This document shows, piece by piece, positions 1 through 7,465 of a stretch of 64,000 nucleotides of DNA (position 1 is the first letter of the stretch; each line of letters begins with the position of its first letter). The notes under the pieces are model-generated. The model was not told the DNA's origin and made no database searches. It saw only the letters and a list, made by a program, of their open reading frames with translations. The DNA is from Phenylobacterium haematophilum (GTDB lineage Bacteria; Pseudomonadota; Alphaproteobacteria; Caulobacterales; Caulobacteraceae), in NCBI RefSeq assembly GCF_014196295.1, contig NZ_JACIDK010000002.1, positions 1-64,000 on the forward strand, read 5' to 3'. A program made the translations under genes and the position numbers.

Positions 1-60
1 CTCTCCAATCCGCCGCCTCCTCACACCAAGGAGACGCCTGCAGAGTCCGCTTCGAACTAA
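1..60 (+). CDS. possible 3' end of an upstream gene (partial)
   Basis: Frame +1 is open from the first base and ends in TAA at 58-60, giving a 19-residue tail rich in Pro, Ser and Thr. It could be the C terminus of a gene lying left of the window. Nothing in so short a tail identifies a family, and chance openness cannot be excluded. Confidence 0.25.
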   Translation, partial: LSNPPPPHTKETPAESASN

Positions 61-88
61 AATTTCGACTCCACCGCCATATGCGATT

Positions 89-114
89 CCCCTGCCCCGA
101 GCGGGGAGGGGACC
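89..114. terminator. GC-rich hairpin between convergent ends
   Basis: CCCC-T-GCCCCG and CGGGG-A-GGGG arms can pair around an AG loop. It lies between the possible plus-strand gene end at 60 and the ampG stop at 128. No clear T tract follows on either strand, so a terminator role is only suggested. Confidence 0.3.
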
Positions 115-127
115 TGCTCTTCTGTTG

Positions 128-1831
128 TCAGGCTTCTTTCGGCTGCGGGCTCAGGCGGGCGACCGCGAAGGCCAGGACGATGCCGATGAGGCCGAGCGCG
201 GCGGAGTAGAAGAAGAAGGTCATGTAGCCGGCGCCGAGCGCCTCGGGAGTGACGCCGGACTTTTCCATGGCGTTGGCGAAGGTCTGCGGCGGCAGGCCGG
301 CGAATAGCGGCTTGAAGGCCGCGAAGACGCCGCCCGCGTCGGCGCTGGCCGCGGCGCCCTCGACGATGCGGCCCGACTGCGAGGCGACCAGCTTGCCGAG
401 CAGGGCGTAGAGCGAGGAGAACAGCGCGTACTGGGTGGCGGTGAAGCCCTGGCCGGTCAGGCTGGACATGTAGGCGATCAGGCAGGTGCCGGCGAAGCCG
501 GAGGCGATGTTGTCGATCCCGATGGCGACGCTGAGCGCCCAGAGATGCGGGCCCTGGGCGGCCAGCCAGGCGAAGACCAGGTTGGAGAGCGGGCCAGCGA
601 AGGCGCCGACCACCATCGAGCGGATCAGGCCGAAGCGGGCGATGCAGAAGCCGCCCAGGCCGACGCCGAGGACGCTCATCACCACGCCGAGCACCTTGCG
701 GACCTCGGCGATCTCGAGCTTCGAGTAGCCCATGTCGAGATAGAACGGGTTCATGATGTTGAGCACGAAGTCGCTCAGCCGGTAGACGCAGATCAGCGCC
801 AGGATCAGCCCCGCGGCCTGGCCGTAGCGGGCGAAGAAGTTGGCCAGCGGCGCGCCGAGCGCGACGCTGAGATAGCGGCCGGGGCGGGTCTGCAGGCCAG
901 GAGCCGGGCGAGCGGCGAAGAAGATCACCAGGGCGCCGGCCACCACCCCGCCGAGCTGGGCGAACACGCCCCAGGGCTTGGCCTCCCAGAGCGTGGTCAC
1001 CTGGGTGGCGGCGCCAGTCAGGCCTAGGCGCTCGAAGGCGGCGGCGAGGATGGCGGCGTTGCCGGCCAGGCCGGAGCCCAGCACGACGGCGCCGACCACG
1101 AACAGCAGCAGGCGGATCGCCCACTCGGCGCCGTCGCGGGCCGGGGCGGCGGGGATGTCGCCGGTGTCGATGGCGCGGATCTCGTGCTGGGCCTCTCGCG
1201 GGGCGCCGAGCACCCCGAGGACGCCGACCAGCATCAGCACCGCCATGATCGCATAGGAGGTGTTCCAGCCGGCGTATTCCGACAGCGCCAGCGGCAGCAC
1301 GCCGGCGACGATCATCGCGATGCGGTAGCCCCACTGGTAGGCCGCGGCCATTGCGCCTTGCTTCTCGGTGACGGCCGCCTCGATCCGCCAGGCGTCGATG
1401 ACGATGTCCTGGGTGGCCGAGACGAAGCCGACCAGCACCGCGAACAGCGCCATGAGCCCGAGACTGGAGACAGGATCGGTGCCGGCGATCGACCATAGGC
1501 CGAGCACGATCAGCCCCTGGCAGAGCAGCATCCAGGAGCGGCGATGGCCGAGCCACCTGGTGATCACCGGGACCTTGGCGCGGTCGACCAGCGGGGCCCA
1601 CAGGAACTTCAGGGAATAGGCGAGCGTCGCCAGGCCGAAGAAGGCGATCACCTCCAGCGACAGGCCCGCGTCGCGCAGCCAGGCCGACAGGGTGTCGAAA
1701 ATCAAAAGGTTCGGCAGGCCGGAGGCGAAGCCGAGCGAGAGCATGACCAGCGAGCGGCGCTCGAGATAGACGGCCAGAGCCGCCAGCGTGCCGGGCTTTT
1801 TGGCCTCGCCGGCCTGCGTCTCTGTGGTCAT
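128..1831 (-). CDS. ampG: AmpG-family muropeptide MFS permease
   Basis: This 567-aa polytopic inner-membrane protein resembles AmpG permeases, which import GlcNAc-anhydroMurNAc muropeptides from the periplasm for cell-wall recycling. The N-terminal part shows the family pattern: GFASGLPNLLIFDTLSAWLRD in the first membrane segment region, WAPLVDR in the first cytoplasmic loop, and a Q-D-I-V-I-D-A-W segment near residue 140. About 12-14 hydrophobic segments are visible. It is longer than E. coli AmpG (about 490 aa), as many alphaproteobacterial forms are, owing to an extra loop and helices in the middle. The ATG at 1831 follows a GGGGAAG ribosome site; the longer open frame upstream lacks one. 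Substrate is inferred from the family. Confidence 0.88.
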   Translation of the reverse strand: MTTETQAGEAKKPGTLAALAVYLERRSLVMLSLGFASGLPNLLIFDTLSAWLRDAGLSLEVIAFFGLATLAYSLKFLWAPLVDRAKVPVITRWLGHRRSWMLLCQGLIVLGLWSIAGTDPVSSLGLMALFAVLVGFVSATQDIVIDAWRIEAAVTEKQGAMAAAYQWGYRIAMIVAGVLPLALSEYAGWNTSYAIMAVLMLVGVLGVLGAPREAQHEIRAIDTGDIPAAPARDGAEWAIRLLLFVVGAVVLGSGLAGNAAILAAAFERLGLTGAATQVTTLWEAKPWGVFAQLGGVVAGALVIFFAARPAPGLQTRPGRYLSVALGAPLANFFARYGQAAGLILALICVYRLSDFVLNIMNPFYLDMGYSKLEIAEVRKVLGVVMSVLGVGLGGFCIARFGLIRSMVVGAFAGPLSNLVFAWLAAQGPHLWALSVAIGIDNIASGFAGTCLIAYMSSLTGQGFTATQYALFSSLYALLGKLVASQSGRIVEGAAASADAGGVFAAFKPLFAGLPPQTFANAMEKSGVTPEALGAGYMTFFFYSAALGLIGIVLAFAVARLSPQPKEA

Positions 1832-1871
1832 GTAGGCTTCCCCGGAACGACGCCGGGGCGGCCCCTGGACG

Positions 1872-3374
1872 TCAGCCGACCTTGGCGTGGTCCGCTTGTT
1901 GCGTCCAGTCGGGGGCGGCGGTCCAGCGGCCAAGCGCCGCGCGCAGGGCGTCGGGGGTCAGCGGCTTGACCAGGAAGTCGTCCATGCCGGCGGCGAGGCA
2001 GGCGTGGCGGTCCTCCTCGAAGGCGTTGGCGGTGAGGGCGACGACCGGCGTGCGCACGCCCATGTCGCGCACCTTGCGGGTGGCCTCCAGCCCCGACATG
2101 CCGGGCATCCGCATGTCCATCAGGATCAGGTCGTAAGCGCCGACCTTGAGGGCGGCCAGGGCCTCCTCGCCGCCGCCGGCCTGGTCGACGCGGCAGCCTT
2201 CGCGCGACAAGAGCGTGCGGGCGAGCAGGGCGTTGATGGGGTTGTCCTCGACCAGCAGGATGCGGGCGCCGGGGGCGGCAGCCGGGGCGATGCGGTCGTC
2301 CTCCACCGCGCGGGCCGGATCCTCGTCGCGGCGTGCGGCGAGCACGCGCTCGGCCAGCGAGGCGCGGCGCAGCGGCTTGATCAGGTAGCCGGCGAAGCCC
2401 GCGGCGCGATGTTCCTCGATGCGGCCGCGCTCCTCCGGGGTCAGCATGACCAGCAGCGAACGCTTGGCAGGCGGCCGCTCGGGCGCGAGGGCGCGGTCGA
2501 CCAGTACGACGTCGGCGGGGCGGGTGGCGGCCAGCGCCGACGGTAGGTCCGCGGCGACCAGGGCCTTGCCGCCGGAGGCCTCGATCTGGCGGCGGGCGGC
2601 TTCGGCGACGATGCGGTTGGCGCTGACGATGGCGACGGTGCGGCGACCGAGCGGGCGGTCGGCGCGGCCCGGGCGGCGGGGCAGCGGCGCCTCGAACCAG
2701 AAGGCGGCGCCGCCGAGGCTTGCGGTCTCGACCCCGACCTCGCCGTCCATGGCGCCGGCCAGCTTGCGGGCGATGGCCAGGCCCAGGCCCGCGCCGCCGA
2801 GCTGAACGTCGCGCAGGGGATCGGCCTGTTCGAAGGCCTCGAAGATGGTTTCGCGGGCGGTCTGGCTGACGCCGGGGCCGGAGTCCTCGACGGTGAAGCG
2901 CAGGCCGTTCGGCGTTTCGGCGACGCTGAGCAGCACCCCGCCCTGGCTGGTGAACTTGACGGCGTTGCCGGCGAAGTTGAGCAGGATCTGGCGAAGGCGG
3001 CCTTCGTCGGCATGGACGGCGCCGATGCCGGCCGGGGCGGCCCAGGCGATCTCCAGGCCCTTTTCCTGGGCGCGCGGGGACAGCAGCTCGCAGACCGAGC
3101 GCAGCAGGCTCTCGACCTCGAAGTCGGTCGGATGCAGCTCGATCTTGTCGGCGCCGAGACGGGCGAAGTCGAGCACGTCGTTGACCAGCCCCAGCAGGTG
3201 CTCGCCGGACTCGCGCAGCGCCGAGACATAGGCGCGCTGTTCGTCTGTGAGGGCGGTTCCGGCCAGCAGGCGGGTCATGCCAAGCACGCCGTTCAGCGGG
3301 GTGCGGAACTCGTGGCTGAGCGAGGCGAGCTGCTCGGCGCTGACGCGGGCGCGGCGGGTGTGATCCTGGGTCAT
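1872..3374 (-). CDS. soluble hybrid histidine kinase with pseudo-receiver and receiver domains
   Basis: The 500-aa protein starts directly with a DHp helix (SLSHEFRTPLNG, phospho-acceptor His21), followed by a HATPase_c domain (N-box with NAVKF, then G boxes). A middle region around 235-345 looks like a degenerate receiver: a D is present in VLVDR and a K in YLIKPL, but the acidic pocket is replaced by S-A-N. A canonical receiver follows (VEDNPIN, phospho-acceptor D in LMDMRMPG, T in ALTAN, K in LVKPL). No sensor or membrane segment precedes the kinase core, so it must take its input from a partner. It lies between ampG and an XRE regulator on the same strand. The cognate output is not visible here. 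Confidence 0.85.
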   Translation of the reverse strand: MTQDHTRRARVSAEQLASLSHEFRTPLNGVLGMTRLLAGTALTDEQRAYVSALRESGEHLLGLVNDVLDFARLGADKIELHPTDFEVESLLRSVCELLSPRAQEKGLEIAWAAPAGIGAVHADEGRLRQILLNFAGNAVKFTSQGGVLLSVAETPNGLRFTVEDSGPGVSQTARETIFEAFEQADPLRDVQLGGAGLGLAIARKLAGAMDGEVGVETASLGGAAFWFEAPLPRRPGRADRPLGRRTVAIVSANRIVAEAARRQIEASGGKALVAADLPSALAATRPADVVLVDRALAPERPPAKRSLLVMLTPEERGRIEEHRAAGFAGYLIKPLRRASLAERVLAARRDEDPARAVEDDRIAPAAAPGARILLVEDNPINALLARTLLSREGCRVDQAGGGEEALAALKVGAYDLILMDMRMPGMSGLEATRKVRDMGVRTPVVALTANAFEEDRHACLAAGMDDFLVKPLTPDALRAALGRWTAAPDWTQQADHAKVG

Positions 3375-3421
3375 CGACCCTGGGTTTACCGCAGACCGCT
3401 TAACGGGCGGTCAAACGCGCG

Positions 3422-3802
3422 TCAGAGCGCGGCCATTTCCTGGGCGAGGGTCACCAGGGCGGCGCGGGCCGAGGCCTGCGGGATGGCGGCGAAGGCTTCC
3501 AGCAGGTCGACGCCGCCGGTCAGGGCCAGGGCCGAGATCACCTCGTCGGCGGCTTCGGCCAGACCGCCCTCCTCGCCGACCAGCCAGCCGACGGAGGTGT
3601 CGAGCGCCGCGGCGATGGCGACCAGCATCGAGCCGGAGACGCGATTGGCCCCGCGCTCGTACTTCTGGATCTGCTGGAACGAGACGCCGACCCGCTCGGA
3701 CAGCACGCCCTGGCTGATGCCGAGCGACTTGCGGCGAAGGCGCATCCGCGCGCCGATGGCGATGTCTACGGGGTCCGGACCGATGGCGTCGTCGAGGGGC
3801 AT
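3422..3802 (-). CDS. XRE-family helix-turn-helix regulator
   Basis: A 126-aa cytoplasmic DNA-binding protein. The HTH_3 domain covers roughly residues 16-75 (GARMRLRRKSLGISQGVLSE, then FQQIQKYERGANRV). The C-terminal half is a short helical region without known motif. Such Cro/CI-like regulators with long C-terminal tails are numerous in Caulobacterales. A GGAGG ribosome site precedes the ATG. Upstream, a CTTA-GCGT-TAAG near-palindrome at about 3834-3845 may be an operator, which is inference. Confidence 0.8.
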   Translation of the reverse strand: MPLDDAIGPDPVDIAIGARMRLRRKSLGISQGVLSERVGVSFQQIQKYERGANRVSGSMLVAIAAALDTSVGWLVGEEGGLAEAADEVISALALTGGVDLLEAFAAIPQASARAALVTLAQEMAAL

Positions 3803-3903
3803 TTTGTCCTCCCCACTGCTTGGGATATTCTATCTTAGCGTTAAGCCTGCCGCAGCATAACAAGTAGACGGCCGGTAACGCGAGTCGCTAACGTATTCGT
3901 CCT

Positions 3904-4710
3904 ATGCGCGCACCGCCTGAGACCGTCCTGGATCCAGTCGAACTTCTCACCCCGAGAGAGCGCGATTGCCTGCGTCTGGTCGACCGGCACCTGAGTTCCA
4001 AGCAGATCGCCCGCGAACTGGGCATGTCAAAAGCTTCGGTCGACACCTACTGCGACCGGGCTCGCCGCAAGCTGGGCGTACCGGACCGCTACGCCGCCGC
4101 GCGGGCCCTGGCCGACCACGAAGTCGCTGTCCCGATCGGATCGGGACATGACGCGATCAGGACAGACGCCGACCCCGTCCTATGGGCTGATGAAGCCCAG
4201 CAAGGAGACGAGGCTGATGGGCGACTGGTTGCGAGAACTGGCGGACGCCAGGGGCGCGGTGGTGGATCTGCACCCCAACCGCAAGACGATGGATCAGCGG
4301 GCGGCGGTCAGCCGCGCGATGCGGGTGCGCAACGAGGTGGCGGCGTTCGAGCGCCGCTGGCCGGCGCCGCCGAGCCACGAGGACAGCGTCCCGAGCTTTA
4401 CCTGGAGCCAGCTGGAACGGCAGCTCGCGGATTTGGCGGATTCGCCGATGAAGGCGGCTATGGCCCGCGACCTGATTTCTGGCCTGCGCAAGATGTCGCA
4501 GTTCAAGCCGCCGGAAATGGTGCTGCGGGAAATCCTCTGCACCAGCTGGGCGCTGCTGGACGAGGGCTTCCAACCGGAGGCCTCGGACTATCCGCCGCAA
4601 GACTAAGCCCACTCACGCGGCTGGGGCTGGTGGGGCTCATCGCAATCGTCGCCGCCTTGGCGTTCGGCGCGTTGCTTGCGGGCCTCCACGCGCTCCAGAG
4701 CCTGATTTAA
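3904..4710 (+). CDS. LuxR-type HTH protein with possible C-terminal membrane anchor; reading frame uncertain in the middle
   Basis: Residues 10-75 form a clear GerE/LuxR helix-turn-helix (LTPRERDCLRLVDRHLSSKQ, then ASVDTYCDRARRKLGV). The same frame stays open for 268 codons and ends with a plausible transmembrane helix (LVGLIAIVAALAFGALLAGL), a layout seen in other Caulobacteraceae LuxR-HTH proteins. The 150 residues between are Gly/Ala/Arg/Pro-rich and look like a shadow of the ORF in another frame at 4217-4606. Either the gene is truly this long and overlaps another, or the segment was inserted between HTH and anchor. No strong ribosome site precedes the ATG. Confidence 0.55.
   Translation: MRAPPETVLDPVELLTPRERDCLRLVDRHLSSKQIARELGMSKASVDTYCDRARRKLGVPDRYAAARALADHEVAVPIGSGHDAIRTDADPVLWADEAQQGDEADGRLVARTGGRQGRGGGSAPQPQDDGSAGGGQPRDAGAQRGGGVRAPLAGAAEPRGQRPELYLEPAGTAARGFGGFADEGGYGPRPDFWPAQDVAVQAAGNGAAGNPLHQLGAAGRGLPTGGLGLSAARLSPLTRLGLVGLIAIVAALAFGALLAGLHALQSLI
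4217..4606 (+). CDS. hypothetical protein nested in another frame of the LuxR ORF
   Basis: This 129-aa ORF reads like a real soluble protein: balanced composition, amphipathic helices and normal third-position GC. It begins MGDWLRELADARGAVVDL and ends in QPEASDYPPQD. The ATG at 4217 is preceded by AAGGAG and GAGG; a start at 4190 or 4148 is also open. It occupies the central part of the LuxR-HTH ORF in a different frame. I recognise no family. Which of the two frames is translated here is the open question. Confidence 0.5.
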   Translation: MGDWLRELADARGAVVDLHPNRKTMDQRAAVSRAMRVRNEVAAFERRWPAPPSHEDSVPSFTWSQLERQLADLADSPMKAAMARDLISGLRKMSQFKPPEMVLREILCTSWALLDEGFQPEASDYPPQD

Positions 4711-4721
4711 TCCTATTTCCA

Positions 4722-4741
4722 AACAGGGCCTTAGCCCTGTT
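4722..4741 (+). terminator. hairpin after the LuxR/nested gene pair
   Basis: AACAGGGC and GCCCTGTT form a perfect 8-bp stem with a CTTA loop, 11 bases after the TAA at 4710. No T run follows on the plus strand, so it is a terminator candidate rather than a textbook example. Confidence 0.45.
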
Positions 4742-4800
4742 CCCCGACAACTGAACACGCAGAAGGCGCCGGCGTTCGGCCGCGCGCCAGGAGACCTCTC

Positions 4801-5151
4801 ATGCTCAAGCAACGTCGTATGATCGCCGATCAAGTCGCGGCGAGTTTGTTCGAAGCTGAAGCCGCCATCGACGCCGCCCTGGCGAAGACGGCTGGCTTGG
4901 CGGGTGTGATGCCGAGCCTGCGCACCGACGCCGGACTGTCGGCCCTGGTCGGTCAGGGCGCCGTGGAACGCGCCAGCGAGGCGATCGCCCTGCTGGCTCA
5001 GGCCCGCCGGGCGATCTGCGAGACCCACAAGGAACTGGACGTCGCCAAGACCCAGATCGGCCTGGGCGCAGTGATGTACGGCGGCATGGAGAAGCCTCCG
5101 GAAGCCTCGGCCCGGACCCGCCACATCATGCAGGTGGCGCCGGCCGCCTAA
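4801..5151 (+). CDS. small helical hypothetical protein
   Basis: A 116-aa alanine-rich, largely helical soluble protein without signal peptide or membrane segment. The ATG follows AGGAGA at good spacing. It is a single-gene unit: a strong intrinsic terminator lies 50 bases downstream. I do not recognise a domain; its composition resembles small stress or cell-cycle proteins of Caulobacterales, but that is not evidence of function. Confidence 0.6.
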   Translation: MLKQRRMIADQVAASLFEAEAAIDAALAKTAGLAGVMPSLRTDAGLSALVGQGAVERASEAIALLAQARRAICETHKELDVAKTQIGLGAVMYGGMEKPPEASARTRHIMQVAPAA

Positions 5152-5203
5152 GACCCGGTTCGGGTTTCCGGAAGTTGCATCCTGCGGCGTAAGCCTCAGT
5201 ATC

Positions 5204-5232
5204 GGGGCCCTCACCCTTGAGGGCCCCTTTTT
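5204..5232 (+). terminator. rho-independent terminator
   Basis: GGGGCCCTCA and TGAGGGCCCC form a perfect 10-bp stem around CCCT, followed by TTTTT. It ends the 4801-5151 gene and lies just upstream of the next start. Confidence 0.9.
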
Positions 5233-5233
5233 C

Positions 5234-5683
5234 GTGCTCAGCTCCCTGCCCGAACAGATCTGGGCCGTCGCCATGCTGGCTGTCTCCACCTACGCCTGGT
5301 GGCGCGGCGGCTGGGTCGAGCGGGTGGTGGCGGTGGCCAATGTGCTGGCCTGGGTCGCCACGGCGGCCCTGCAGAACCGCACCAACTGGGTCGACCCGCA
5401 ATGGAGCGTGTTCGCCGTCGACGTCCTGTTCCTGGGCGTGCTGCTGGCCCTGGTGGTGCGCTCGGATCGCAACTGGATCCTGGCGGCGGCCGCCTTCCAG
5501 CTGCTGCTGGTGATCACCCACGCGGCGATCATCGTCGACGGCGGCGTGCGGGCGCGGGCCTACATCACGGCCCTGATCCTCTGGAGCTACCTAGTGCTGA
5601 TCACCCTGGCGCTGGGCGCGCACCTGCGCTGGCGGCTGCTGGCGCGCCAGCGGGCGCCGCTCAGCGCGCGACCAGCACGCTAA
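5234..5683 (+). CDS. small polytopic membrane protein of unknown function
   Basis: The 149-aa product has four to five hydrophobic helices (for example ALILWSYLVLITLALGA near the C terminus) and little else. It starts with GTG at 5234, immediately after the intrinsic terminator, so it would need its own promoter inside the preceding terminator region or a later start. No ribosome site is obvious. Its 3' end overlaps the stop of a decayed universal stress protein gene on the other strand, so its C terminus may have been altered. No family recognised. Confidence 0.5.
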   Translation: MLSSLPEQIWAVAMLAVSTYAWWRGGWVERVVAVANVLAWVATAALQNRTNWVDPQWSVFAVDVLFLGVLLALVVRSDRNWILAAAAFQLLLVITHAAIIVDGGVRARAYITALILWSYLVLITLALGAHLRWRLLARQRAPLSARPAR

Positions 5684-5833
5684 GCGCGGACTCGCGGACG
5701 ATGCGCTAGGCGTTGGAGCCGAGCAGCCGCGAGACGGCGTTGGGCTGGTGAGCGCCGACGATGATGCGGTCGGCGCCGACCGCCTTGGCCTCGGCCAGGA
5801 CTTCGCCGGCCACGCGCGAAGCGTCGGCGTGGT
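5661..5833 (-). pseudogene. universal stress protein (UspA) remnant
   Basis: Reading the minus strand from about 5833 gives the C-terminal third of a UspA domain: ASRVAGEVLAEAKAVGADRI, then IVGAHQPNAVSRLLGSNA, an in-frame TAG at 5716-5718, then RIVRESALSVLVAR and TGA. The family normally has GSNA-x-RIVR with no stop, so one codon has become a stop, and the N-terminal two thirds are missing. The break lies about 100 bases from the end of comM. Loss may be old and unrelated to the transposon. Confidence 0.75.
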
Positions 5834-5938
5834 TTCATCCTGCGCGCGGCTGGCGACGCTCCCGGCCGAGTATCGGGCTGGCGCCGGAGCGCGCCATCAG
5901 GAACATTGCTGAGGCCGGGAGCGCGGACGCCGGGGCCG

Positions 5939-6630
5939 TCAGGCGCCGATCAGGTCGCCGGGCTGGCCGGCGCGGCGATAGATCAGGGCCTCGGCGACGT
6001 GGGCGCGGCGCACCGGGCCAGAGCCTTCCAGGTCGGCGATGGTGCGCGCCAGCCGCAGGGTGCGGGTCCAGCCGCGGGCGGTCAGACCGCCGGCCTCGGC
6101 GGCGCGGGCCAGCAGGGCGCGGGCGGGCGGATCGAGATCGGCGATCTTCTCGAGGAAGTCGCCCTCGGCGCGGGCGTTGAGCGGCGGGCCCTCGGTCCCG
6201 GCGCGGTCGGCCTGCAGGGCGCGGGCCTGGGCCACCCGGGCGGCGGCCTCGGCGGTGCCCTCGGCGGGCGGCGGCAGGGCGAGGTCCGCGGCGCTGACGG
6301 GCGGCACGTCGACCTGCAGGTCGATGCGGTCCATGAACGGGCCGGAGACCTTCATCTGGTAGTCGCTCTGGCAGCGGGGCGCGCGGCCGCAGGCGCCGCG
6401 TCCGGCCCCGCCCAGGCCGCACTTGCAGGGGTTCTGGGCGGCGACCAGCTGGAAGCGGGCCGGATAGCGCACGTGGGCGTTGGCGCGGGCGACCACGACC
6501 TCGCCGGTCTCCAGCGGCTGGCGCAGGCTGTCGAGGGACTGGGCCGAGAACTCCGGCAGCTCGTCGAGGAACAGCACGCCGTTGTGGGCCAGCGAGACCT
6601 CGCCGGGCTTGACCCGCAGCCCGCCCCCGG
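5939..6630 (-). pseudogene. comM: comM (yifB) 3' part, separated by transposon
   Basis: This is the C-terminal part of the Mg-chelatase-like AAA+ helicase ComM. It begins at GGGLRVKPGE, runs through the Walker B segment LFLDELPEF, the Cys-rich CKCGLGG region and the C-terminal domain ending in GQPGDLIGA. It has no start codon of its own in the right place and is disconnected from the Walker A half at 23454-24290. ComM is a hexameric branch-migration helicase that helps integrate transformed DNA. Joining the two parts with one CCCGG copy gives 1524 bases, a 507-aa protein, the normal family length. The interruption falls between Walker A and Walker B, so neither half can be an active ATPase. 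Confidence 0.93.
6626..6630. repeat. comM: target-site duplication, left copy (CCCGG)
   Basis: CCCGG directly precedes the element end TGTCAATTTCC and recurs at 23454-23458. Five-base duplications are the rule for Tn7-like transposition. Confidence 0.92.
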
Positions 6631-6641
6631 TGTCAATTTCC
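6631..6641 (+). repeat. transposon left terminal inverted repeat
   Basis: TGTCAATTTCC begins with the TGT of Tn7-like ends and matches the right end (read inward, TATGAATTTCC) at 9 of 11 positions. Confidence 0.85.
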
Positions 6642-6656
6642 GGAGATTATGAGATG
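6635..6656 (+). promoter_or_regulatory. TnsB-binding site L1
   Basis: AATTTCCGG at the start and TATGAGATG at the end of this 22-base block align without gaps to blocks at 6702-6723 and 6732-6753 and to the right-end block. Shared positions are A2 T3 T4, C6 C7, G11, G17, G19 A20. Confidence 0.75.
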
Positions 6657-6701
6657 AAATCCTCGTTTGTTCCCCCGGGTGGGGGCGATCTGCGCACAGG
6701 A

Positions 6702-6723
6702 TATTTCCACAGTCTGCGAGACG
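6702..6723 (+). promoter_or_regulatory. TnsB-binding site L2
   Basis: TATTTCCACAG followed by TCTGCGAGACG aligns with L1 over 22 bases. It lies 67 bases inside L1, a spacing like the separated sites of one Tn7 end. Confidence 0.7.
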
Positions 6724-6731
6724 GAGTGCAG

Positions 6732-6753
6732 AATTCCCGTAGTAGATGCGATG
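6732..6753 (+). promoter_or_regulatory. TnsB-binding site L3
   Basis: AATTCCCGTAG followed by TAGATGCGATG aligns with L1 and L2. It sits 30 bases after L2 and ends 16 bases before the preferred tnsA start, so bound TnsB could also repress the tns operon, as known in Tn7. Confidence 0.7.
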
Positions 6754-6769
6754 CTATTGGAGTTTCTCA

Positions 6770-7465
6770 GTGACTCGCATCATCCCGCCGAGCCATCGAT
6801 CGATCACTGGGTCGCTTCCGACGCGGTTTCCCGCGCGCCAACTGCACTACGAGTCCAAACTCGAGAGAGATTTCCTGATCTTGTTGGAAATCGACGCGGG
6901 CCTCGAACTGGTCGAGACCCAGCCTGTCACCCTTGACTTGGTGGTGGAGGGACGCCGGCGGCGATATACGCCGGACATCCTGGCCACCTGGTGGGATGAC
7001 GCACACTTCACCTATGGCAAGCGTCGCATGATCTTCGAGGTGAAGCCCTACTCAGTCCTGAAGCGGGACCACAGCGAGCTTGCGCCGAAGTTTCGCGCGG
7101 CCAAGAGGCATTTCGCTTCAAAGGGGGTCGGGTTCAGAGTGGTCACGGATCGGTCGATCTATTGCACCAAGCAGGCCAATGCGGTGCTGCTCGGACCTCC
7201 AATGCGCCGCCCGCTATCGCAGGACATCATCACAACAGTTCGAGCGATCCTGACTTATCCAGGGATTGAGGACCGGTCGCTTGGGGAGGTGAAGAAGCTG
7301 CTCATCGCAGATGGGCTTCTGCGAGACACCGCCCAGCAAGCCCTGCTTCACATGCTGGGCATCGGCTACCTCGTCGCTGACCTGAACCTCCCAATCACTG
7401 ACGAGACCAGGATGAAATGGTGGGCGAACGTGCTTGTTGAGGAGGGCGTCCTTGAAACCGGCTAG
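6770..7465 (+). CDS. tnsA: TnsA transposase endonuclease subunit
   Basis: A 231-aa homologue of TnsA, the restriction-endonuclease-like subunit that nicks the 5' ends so that Tn7 moves by cut-and-paste with TnsB. The catalytic pattern is visible: Glu in LHYESKLERDF (about 28), Asp in YTPDIL (69), and EVK at 90-92. The C-terminal winged-helix domain that contacts TnsC follows. I chose GTG at 6770 because GGAG lies seven bases upstream; the ATG at 6746 would overlap a TnsB site. It overlaps tnsB by 14 bases. Length is a little under Tn7 TnsA (273 aa). With TnsA intact, simple insertion rather than cointegrate formation is expected. Confidence 0.93.
   Translation: MTRIIPPSHRSITGSLPTRFPARQLHYESKLERDFLILLEIDAGLELVETQPVTLDLVVEGRRRRYTPDILATWWDDAHFTYGKRRMIFEVKPYSVLKRDHSELAPKFRAAKRHFASKGVGFRVVTDRSIYCTKQANAVLLGPPMRRPLSQDIITTVRAILTYPGIEDRSLGEVKKLLIADGLLRDTAQQALLHMLGIGYLVADLNLPITDETRMKWWANVLVEEGVLETG

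Noticed and set aside
57..1601. 514-aa minus-strand ORF
   Set aside because: Arg/Gly/Pro-rich shadow of ampG in another frame; no family pattern.
3394..3412. hairpin GACCGC/GCGGTC as terminator of the XRE gene
   Set aside because: Short stem and no T run; could be chance in GC-rich DNA.
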